Part shown: piece after piece, positions 57,120 to 64,000 of the stretch
Position numbering within the stretch: the stretch's first letter is position 1
Layout: every line of letters starts with the position of its first letter
From: Saccharofermentans sp.
Lineage (GTDB): Bacteria; Bacillota; Clostridia; Saccharofermentanales; Saccharofermentanaceae
Reading direction: 5' to 3'
Length of the DNA: 64,000 bases
NCBI GenBank assembly: GCA_024692235.1
Contig: JAILMW010000010.1
Location: 98,450-162,449, forward strand
Program-made: the position numbers and the translations under genes
Notes under the pieces: generated by a model
Database searches by the model: none
What the model was told of the DNA's origin: nothing
The model's input: only the letters and a program-made list of their open reading frames with translations

Positions 57120-58551
57120 GATCGCTGCGGCTTCAGCCGTGATTATAAGAAAGACTTTAAGGATGATGGGTAAGGGTGCTACGACCCTTCCCGGTAAGAT
57201 AGCACTTAAGATATCTCCCGATATCATTAAGTACAAAGCTTCAGGCAAGAACATAATTACTATAACGGGTACCAACGGCAAGACAACTACGTCCCACATG
57301 ATATCCGATATGTTAAATACCCTCGGCTATGACGTTATAAATAACATCTCCGGAGCAAATCTTGCATCAGGAATAGCAACTACTCTTATCTGCGGCAAGG
57401 AAGAGATAAAGAAAGCAAAGGGCGACAGCAAGGGTCTTATATACGTACTTGAGACTGATGAAGCGGCATTTGCCAAGATAGCAAAGCCCTTATCTCCCAA
57501 GGTCTGTGTCGTAACTAACCTCTTCAGGGACCAGCTTGACCGATACGGAGAACTTACACACACAAGAGACCTTATAGCCGGCGGCATCGACGGTACTTCG
57601 GCAACACTTGTAATAAACAGCGACGATTCCCTTGTAGCTTCTCTTGGCATCGGAAGGGAAGATAAAAGCATATTCTTCGGAATGGATAAGGAAGCTCTTA
57701 TCTCTTACGAAATGCACCATCCCGCGAAGAAAGGCATAATACCGCCTTCGGCTGATGCCGTATTCTGCCCCGAGTGCAAAGTAAGATACGAGTATAAAGC
57801 AAGAACTTACGGACATCTTGGAGATTTCTACTGTCCTTCATGCGGCAGGAAGAGCCCCGAACCAAGATTTGCTGCCATCTACGGTGAAGAAGGAAATCCC
57901 GCTTTCGAAGGATATAAGTTCAGTATTAAGGACAATAAGTCAGATAAGACCTTAGAAGTTCCTCTTAAGATCCCCGGAAGTCATAATATCTACAATACTT
58001 TGGGATGTATCGCGGCAGTTACCGTACTTACGGAGAAGCTCGAAGGTGAAGGCGAGATGCATTTCGAGAAGGCTTGTGACGCTTCTTCTGAAGTAAAGGC
58101 TGCCTTCGGAAGGATGGAGAAGTTCAAGGTAAAGGATAAGGAAGTATGTATCCTTCTTGTAAAGAATCCCGCGGGACTTGACAGATCGCTGCAGTTTGTT
58201 GCAGACAGTAAGGATACGGGATGTCTTTATCTTCTTCTTAACAGCAACTTTGCAGACGGTAAGGATGTATCCTGGATATGGGATGTGGACTTTGAGAGCA
58301 AGGCAGAGGACCTTCCCGAGAATATCTATGTCAGCGGCCAGAGATATGCTGACATGAACCTTCGTGTAAGATACTGCGGCAGGAATGTTAAGGAAAAGGG
58401 CGACGAGACTCATATGAAGGATATCTTCGATAAGGCTCTCTCAGAGTGTCCTTCGGGGAAATGCGTATATATCCTGCCTAATTACACTTCGATGCTGGCC
58501 TTAAGAGCTATGCTCGTCAAGGAATTCGGCATCAAGGACTTCTGGAAGTAG
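57109..58551 (+). CDS. murT: Lipid II isoglutaminyl synthase subunit MurT
   Basis: Mur ligase ITITGTNGKTTTSHMISDML; four-Cys ribbon CPECKVRYEYKARTYGHLGDFYCPSCG; followed by gatD. Confidence 0.93.
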   Translation: MRNKIAAASAVIIRKTLRMMGKGATTLPGKIALKISPDIIKYKASGKNIITITGTNGKTTTSHMISDMLNTLGYDVINNISGANLASGIATTLICGKEEIKKAKGDSKGLIYVLETDEAAFAKIAKPLSPKVCVVTNLFRDQLDRYGELTHTRDLIAGGIDGTSATLVINSDDSLVASLGIGREDKSIFFGMDKEALISYEMHHPAKKGIIPPSADAVFCPECKVRYEYKARTYGHLGDFYCPSCGRKSPEPRFAAIYGEEGNPAFEGYKFSIKDNKSDKTLEVPLKIPGSHNIYNTLGCIAAVTVLTEKLEGEGEMHFEKACDASSEVKAAFGRMEKFKVKDKEVCILLVKNPAGLDRSLQFVADSKDTGCLYLLLNSNFADGKDVSWIWDVDFESKAEDLPENIYVSGQRYADMNLRVRYCGRNVKEKGDETHMKDIFDKALSECPSGKCVYILPNYTSMLALRAMLVKEFGIKDFWK

Positions 58552-58563
58552 GTGGCATAAGAC

Positions 58564-59322
58564 ATGGAAAAGATAGTTATCGGACATTTCTATCCCGATC
58601 TTTTGAACCTCTACGGCGACAGAGGTAACGTTCTGGCGCTGGCGGTCCGCTCCAAGCTTCGTGATATCGAAGTGGAGATAAAGAACATCTCCGTAGGCGA
58701 CGATCTTAAGGAAGGCGACATCGATATAGGCTTTATAGGCGGCGGCCAGGACAGCGAGCAGAATATAATGAGCGACGACCTTGTTAAGGTCAAAGGTCCC
58801 GTAATAAAGTCCATGATAGAGAGCGGCACCGTATTTTTTACGGTCTGCGGCGGATATCAGATGCTCGGAAAGTACTATAAGGAGCACGACGGCAAGGTAA
58901 TAGAGTGCCTGGGTGCCATAGATTATTACACGGAAGGCGAGAAGGAGAGGTTTATAAACGACACCGTCTATAACTTCGATCTTGACGAGAAGACTTCCGT
59001 AACGTGCGTCGGATTTGAGAACCATAGCGGCAGAACGTACTTAGGAGAAGGCGTCATGCCCTTCATGAAGGTCGTTAAGGGCCACGGCAATAACGGCAAG
59101 GACGGTACGGAAGGTGTTCGCTACAAAAATACCTTCGGAACGTACTCTCACGGAAGCTTCCTTCCCAAGAACCCCGAAGTTACGGACCTTTTGCTGGAAC
59201 TTGCCCTTAAGAGAAAGTACGGGGAAGACTATTTTTTGAAGCCCGTAGACGACCTCGGAGCAAAAGAAGCAAGAGAAGCGGCATTAAAATACATTGAAAC
59301 AGGCAAAGAACAGATGATATAA
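58564..59322 (+). CDS. gatD: Lipid II isoglutaminyl synthase glutaminase subunit GatD
   Basis: IVIGHFYPDLLNLYGDRGNVLAL, FFTVCGGYQMLGKYY (nucleophile Cys), GFENHSGRTYLG. Confidence 0.93.
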   Translation: MEKIVIGHFYPDLLNLYGDRGNVLALAVRSKLRDIEVEIKNISVGDDLKEGDIDIGFIGGGQDSEQNIMSDDLVKVKGPVIKSMIESGTVFFTVCGGYQMLGKYYKEHDGKVIECLGAIDYYTEGEKERFINDTVYNFDLDEKTSVTCVGFENHSGRTYLGEGVMPFMKVVKGHGNNGKDGTEGVRYKNTFGTYSHGSFLPKNPEVTDLLLELALKRKYGEDYFLKPVDDLGAKEAREAALKYIETGKEQMI

Positions 59323-59353
59323 TGTCTTGTTGTAATTTTAGGAGGTATTCCAA

Positions 59354-60628
59354 ATGGTAAAAGCAATCGTCGGAGCTAACTGGGGTGACGAAGGTAAAGG
59401 AAAGATAACCGACCTTCTCGCTAATGAATCAGATATCGTTATCCGTTTCCAGGGCGGAGCTAACGCAGGACATACGATCATCAACGAGCATGGAAGATTC
59501 GCACTTCACCTCATGCCGTCAGGTGTTTGCCATGAGAATATCGTTAATATCATCGGTAACGGTGTTGCTCTTGATATCAGAAAGTTCATTAAAGAATATA
59601 ACGAGATGAAGGAGAGAGGATTGAACCCTAAGATCCTCGTATCTGACAGAGCTCAGATCATCATGCCTTATCATGTACTCTTCGATCAGCTCGAGGAGGA
59701 GAGATTGGGCGGTAAGGCTTTCGGTTCCACAAAGTCCGGAATCGCTCCTTTCTATTCTGATAAGTACGCTAAGATCGGCTTCCAGGTATGCGAGCTCTTC
59801 GAGAAGGAAGCTCTTAAGGAGAAGATCGAGAGAGTTCTTGAAATCAAGAATGCTCTTATCGTTCACCTCTACCACAAGGAGGCACTTGATGCAGATGCTC
59901 TCTTCAATGAGCTTTGCGAATATGCCGAGATCATCAAGCCTTTCGTTGCAGATACACAGACTTTCCTTCACGATGCTATAAAGGCAGGTAAGAAGATCCT
60001 CCTTGAAGGTCAGCTCGGTTCCATGAAGGATCCCGACCATGGTATCTACCCCATGGTTACTTCTTCCTCAACACTTGCAGGTTACGGTGCAGTAGGCGCA
60101 GGTATCCCTCCTTACGAGATCAAGGATATCGTTACAGTCGTTAAGGCTTACTCTTCTGCAGTAGGTGCAGGTGCATTTGTAAGTGAGATCCTTGACGAGG
60201 AGAAGGCTAAGGAGCTTCGTGACAGAGGCGGAGACAAGGGTGAGTACGGTGCTACTACAGGCCGTCCCAGAAGAGTCGGCTGGTTCGATGCAGTTGCTAC
60301 AAGATACGGCTGTCAGGTACAGGGCGCTACAGAAGTCGCTCTTACAAATATCGACTGCCTCGGCTACCTTGACGAGATCCCCGTATGTATCGGATATGAG
60401 ATCGACGGCGAAGTAACAAAGGATTTCCCTAATCCTACTAAGCTTGACAGATCTAAGCCCGTATGGGTAACAGTTCCCGGATGGAAGTCCGATATCAGAG
60501 GTATCACAGACTTCAATAAGCTTCCCAAGGAAGCTCAGGATTATGTTCTCTTCATCGAGAAGGAGATCGGTGTACATATCTCTATCGTATCCACAGGTCC
60601 CAAGAGAGAAGAGATCATTCACAGATAA
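59354..60628 (+). CDS. purA: Adenylosuccinate synthetase
   Basis: VGANWGDEGKGKITDLLA, GGANAGHTI, GRPRRVGWFDAVATRYG, TVPGWKSDIRGI. Confidence 0.96.
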   Translation: MVKAIVGANWGDEGKGKITDLLANESDIVIRFQGGANAGHTIINEHGRFALHLMPSGVCHENIVNIIGNGVALDIRKFIKEYNEMKERGLNPKILVSDRAQIIMPYHVLFDQLEEERLGGKAFGSTKSGIAPFYSDKYAKIGFQVCELFEKEALKEKIERVLEIKNALIVHLYHKEALDADALFNELCEYAEIIKPFVADTQTFLHDAIKAGKKILLEGQLGSMKDPDHGIYPMVTSSSTLAGYGAVGAGIPPYEIKDIVTVVKAYSSAVGAGAFVSEILDEEKAKELRDRGGDKGEYGATTGRPRRVGWFDAVATRYGCQVQGATEVALTNIDCLGYLDEIPVCIGYEIDGEVTKDFPNPTKLDRSKPVWVTVPGWKSDIRGITDFNKLPKEAQDYVLFIEKEIGVHISIVSTGPKREEIIHR

Positions 60629-60664
60629 TAACGGGAGAAAGCTACTTAAGGAGTAAAGTCAGGA

Positions 60665-62323
60665 ATGAGAAGCGGCGTCAGAGCTGTAAGTATATTATTA
60701 GTTGCGGCAATGGTGTCGGTGCTCATGACAGGGTGCTCCTTATTCGACGGTAAGACAAAGACTGCCATTACGGAAGTCGTTACCGCATATACAGACGCCG
60801 TTATGTCATTCGACGTCGATACACAGACGAAGAACATGGAACCCGGCCACAATGCCGTAAGTTCCATAGAGATGCCGTCCTTGCAGCGTGAGATATACGA
60901 TGCAGTGATGGCATCTTCTACTTATGAGATCCGTAATATCGAAGGATCCGAGAAGACCGGTACCGGTTCATGCGATGTGGCATTCAGGATGCCTGATCTG
61001 GCGGTAGTGACGAATACCGATGCTGCCGGCGGATACAGCAAGGATGAGCTCGTAAGTGCCATATCTTCCTCTACTTCAAGGAGGGAGGTCGTCCTCACTC
61101 TGGATCTGGTATTCGAATTCGACTCCTGGCTTATAAAGGCTGCTTCCACCATGGATACTGCCACATTTATCTTAAGTGTCGGAGAAGGAATCGAAGTCAA
61201 GGCGATATCTGATGCGGAAGCTACTGCCATTACTGAAGAGTTCATAGGTTTCCTGAAGGAGGCAGATCTTGATTCCGCTTCATCTTTATATACCGATCCT
61301 GAAGGAACGATCTTTGATCCTGATATCACGGATACAGTTCCGGAAGGTTTCCCGGATTCGGTAGCAGAGCTCTATAGCGCAGTCTTCACGGATTACGATT
61401 ATGAGTTGACGGTATGTGCCTTGGACGATACATCCGTTCAGGTGACATTGACCGGAACTGCTCCCGATGTCAGGGGTGCTTCGGAAGCTATGTATTCTGA
61501 CCCGGAAGCGATGGTGGCAATCTATTCCGAGATCATACTGTCCGCTGTCAACGAGACCGTATTCGATCCTTCTGTCCTATACGATGAGCTTACTGCCCAT
61601 CTTGACGGCAACGGTGAATTCACTATAGGATTCATAGTAACTGTAGACGAAGATGGCAACAAGACTATAGCTTTCGATCAGGATAGCGACGGAGCAGCTC
61701 TTCTTAATCGTCCCGACAGCATCATCTACGAGAATGACGGGGGTGAATATATAAGAGCGGCAGCACAGGCTCTTCTTGAGGAAGGTTCTATCTCCGAGGA
61801 GCAGTACAGCGATGTCACGGGTATCTTCTCCGTGACTTCTGAAGACGGTATCTCGGTGACATACTCGGGAAGTGACGATCTGTACGAATTAGCTTTCGAG
61901 CGTAATGAGTCAGGGCTTCTGGTTAGGGTAAGCACATGGGGCTTCTACGAGGAAGGAACGGAATTCTCCTACGATCTTTTAAGGGAGCAGGAGGGTGCAG
62001 AACCGGAGCTTTTGAACGGTACGGCAGGTATCCCCGAAGGAAGCTGTGACGACATGTTCTTTACGATAGAACTTACTGAGGAGCAGTTTGCAGAGGGCGG
62101 CACATATACGGTCGCCGTATACGGACTTGACGGAGAGACGATACTCGTTAATGCGGTATTTACCATACCGAGAACGATAGAAGAAGAGGAAGTCCCTGAA
62201 GGAGAGGCAGGAGCAGAAGGTGAGACACCTGAAGGCGAAGTACCTCCCGAAGAGACAGAAGCAACTGAAGAAACAACGGAAAATACAGAAGAGACGGCGG
62301 AAAGCACAGAAGGAGGAGTATAA
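60665..62323 (+). CDS. Hypothetical lipoprotein with acidic low-complexity C-terminus
   Basis: VLMTGCSLFDG lipobox; C-terminal EGE/EET repeats; lies between purA and guaA. Confidence 0.75.
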   Translation: MRSGVRAVSILLVAAMVSVLMTGCSLFDGKTKTAITEVVTAYTDAVMSFDVDTQTKNMEPGHNAVSSIEMPSLQREIYDAVMASSTYEIRNIEGSEKTGTGSCDVAFRMPDLAVVTNTDAAGGYSKDELVSAISSSTSRREVVLTLDLVFEFDSWLIKAASTMDTATFILSVGEGIEVKAISDAEATAITEEFIGFLKEADLDSASSLYTDPEGTIFDPDITDTVPEGFPDSVAELYSAVFTDYDYELTVCALDDTSVQVTLTGTAPDVRGASEAMYSDPEAMVAIYSEIILSAVNETVFDPSVLYDELTAHLDGNGEFTIGFIVTVDEDGNKTIAFDQDSDGAALLNRPDSIIYENDGGEYIRAAAQALLEEGSISEEQYSDVTGIFSVTSEDGISVTYSGSDDLYELAFERNESGLLVRVSTWGFYEEGTEFSYDLLREQEGAEPELLNGTAGIPEGSCDDMFFTIELTEEQFAEGGTYTVAVYGLDGETILVNAVFTIPRTIEEEEVPEGEAGAEGETPEGEVPPEETEATEETTENTEETAESTEGGV

Positions 62324-63865
62324 ATGCAGAAGGAAATGATCCTTGTACTTGACTTCGGAGGTCAGTACAACCAGCTCATCGCAAGAAGAGTAAGAGAATT
62401 GAATGTATATTGTGAGGTACATCCCTACAATATGCCCATCGAGAAGATAAAGGAGATGAACCCCAAGGGAATCATCTTCACAGGCGGTCCCAGCACCGTT
62501 ACTGACGACGACGCTCCCAAGTGTGATAAGGAGATCTTCGAGCTCGGTATCCCAGTACTCGGTATCTGCTATGGAGCTCAGCTCATGAACTACCTCCTCG
62601 GCGGTAAGGTAGCAAAGGCTCCCGTAAGAGAATATGGTCACACGGAAGTAAATGTAGATAACAACACTACACTCTTTAAGGGTGTATCAGATAAGACGGT
62701 ATGCTGGATGAGCCATACTGTATATATCGCAGAGCCCGCTCCCGGATTTACTATCACGGGTACGACTCCCGTATGTCCCGTAGCTGCAGCAGAGAATGTA
62801 GCGAAAGGACTTTACTGCGTACAGTTCCATCCCGAGGTATCTCATACGGCAGAAGGCAACAAGATGCTCGAGAACTTCCTCAAGATCGCATGTAAGTGCA
62901 ACTGCGACTGGAAGATGGATTCCTTCGTAGAGACATCCATAAAGGAGATAAGAGAGAAGGTAGGTTCCGGTAAGGTCCTCTGTGCTCTCTCAGGCGGTGT
63001 AGATTCTTCCGTAGCTGCAGTACTTCTTTCCAAGGCAGTAGGTAAGCAGCTTACATGTGTATTCGTAGACCACGGTCTTCTTCGTAAGAACGAGGGTGAC
63101 GAGGTAGAAGCAGTATTCGGCCCCAACGGACATTACGACCTTAACTTCATAAGAGTCAATGCTCAGCAGAGATTCTACGATAAGCTCGCAGGCGTAGAAG
63201 AGCCCGAGAAGAAGAGAAAGATCATAGGTGAGGAATTCATCCGCGTATTCGAGGAAGAGGCTAAGAAGATCGGTGCCGTTGACTTCCTCGTACAGGGTAC
63301 TATCTACCCCGATGTTATCGAGTCAGGTCTTGGCAAGAGCGCCGTTATCAAGTCTCACCATAACGTAGGAGGACTTCCCGACTGCGTTGACTTCAAGGAG
63401 ATCATAGAGCCCTTAAGACTCCTCTTCAAGGATGAGGTTCGTAAGGCAGGACTCGAGCTCGGTATCCCCGAGAACCTTGTATTCCGTCAGCCTTTCCCCG
63501 GTCCCGGACTTGCTATTCGTATCATCGGTGAAGTTACTGCTGAGAAGGTAAAGCTCGTACAGGATGCAGATGCTATCTTCAGAGAAGAGATGGCAAATGC
63601 AGGATTCGACAAGACAGCCAATCAGTACTTTGCAGCTCTCTCCAACATGAGATCCGTAGGCTGCATGGGTGACGAGAGAACATACGATTACGCATGCGTC
63701 TTAAGAGCAGTAACAACAACTGACTTCATGACGGCGGAAGCGGCAGAGCTTCCCTGGTCCCTTATAAACAAGGTTACGAGCAGGATCGTAAACGAAGTAA
63801 AGGGAATAAACAGAGTCATGTACGACTGCACGGGCAAACCCCCGGCAACGATCGAACTCGAATAA
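62324..63865 (+). CDS. guaA: GMP synthase (glutamine-hydrolysing)
   Basis: [68 protein letters not shown] end. Confidence 0.97.
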   Translation: MQKEMILVLDFGGQYNQLIARRVRELNVYCEVHPYNMPIEKIKEMNPKGIIFTGGPSTVTDDDAPKCDKEIFELGIPVLGICYGAQLMNYLLGGKVAKAPVREYGHTEVNVDNNTTLFKGVSDKTVCWMSHTVYIAEPAPGFTITGTTPVCPVAAAENVAKGLYCVQFHPEVSHTAEGNKMLENFLKIACKCNCDWKMDSFVETSIKEIREKVGSGKVLCALSGGVDSSVAAVLLSKAVGKQLTCVFVDHGLLRKNEGDEVEAVFGPNGHYDLNFIRVNAQQRFYDKLAGVEEPEKKRKIIGEEFIRVFEEEAKKIGAVDFLVQGTIYPDVIESGLGKSAVIKSHHNVGGLPDCVDFKEIIEPLRLLFKDEVRKAGLELGIPENLVFRQPFPGPGLAIRIIGEVTAEKVKLVQDADAIFREEMANAGFDKTANQYFAALSNMRSVGCMGDERTYDYACVLRAVTTTDFMTAEAAELPWSLINKVTSRIVNEVKGINRVMYDCTGKPPATIELE

Positions 63866-63879
63866 TGAAAAAACGCTGG

Positions 63880-63912
63880 AAATGCCCTAAAACAGGGCAT
63901 TTCATTTTTTTA
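63880..63912 (+). terminator. guaA terminator
   Basis: aaatgccct-aaaac-agggcattt followed by catttttt. Confidence 0.88.
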
Positions 63913-64000
63913 AGCCACCAAAAAGCCACTAAAATTTGAACTCATATATTTTGGAGACAGTAGCAGAACCATATTCAATTGATGGATCTGTAGCATAAAA

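Noticed and set aside
61979-62641. 220-aa minus-strand ORF across the lipoprotein/guaA junction
   Set aside because: Spans two well-supported plus-strand genes; Cys/Phe/Ser-rich shadow ORF
1-64000. CRISPR arrays, rRNA operon, IS transposases, intact prophage
   Set aside because: No repeat-spacer pattern, rRNA sequence, transposase or phage structural motif was seen on either strand

Overview
This window looks like a Firmicutes (probably Clostridia-type) chromosome segment that includes the replication-origin neighbourhood. From about 47 to 56 kb the minus strand carries eamA, parB, parA, gyrB, remB-like, recF, dnaN and dnaA. To the right, the plus strand carries a sortase, murT-gatD, purA, a lipoprotein gene and guaA. 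Two perfect parS palindromes lie between parA and gyrB, with a degenerate third in the adjacent eamA gene. The left 47 kb holds fumC, serC-serA, a Trk/Ktr K+ uptake pair, a GH10-like xylanase, CPBP proteases, lipoproteins, a VanW-family protein, a multi-PAS GGDEF/EAL protein, a RelA/SpoT-domain protein, transcription regulators and a tRNA-Ser(TGA). The most unusual region is about 5.8-10.35 kb. It contains a BlaI-type repressor with two GGTYGACN4GTCGACC operators around its promoter. Next to it is a BlaR1-like M56 metallopeptidase whose extracellular sensor half resembles an extracellular solute-binding lipoprotein rather than a penicillin-binding domain. Its closest visible relative is a stand-alone lipoprotein at 29.5-32.0 kb in this same window. 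The pair is bracketed by two directly repeated ~300-bp modules that look like type I toxin-antitoxin loci (holin-like toxin plus antisense RNA). One copy has an intact toxin; the other has a frameshifted toxin, a weakened toxin promoter and an apparently intact antitoxin promoter. Other notable items are a C-A-T NRPS module ending in a PlsC acyltransferase domain with a glycine-like adenylation code, and an ECF sigma factor fused to a transmembrane helix and three extracytoplasmic repeats. All calls were made by reading the sequence and supplied ORFs; no database search or folding program was run.
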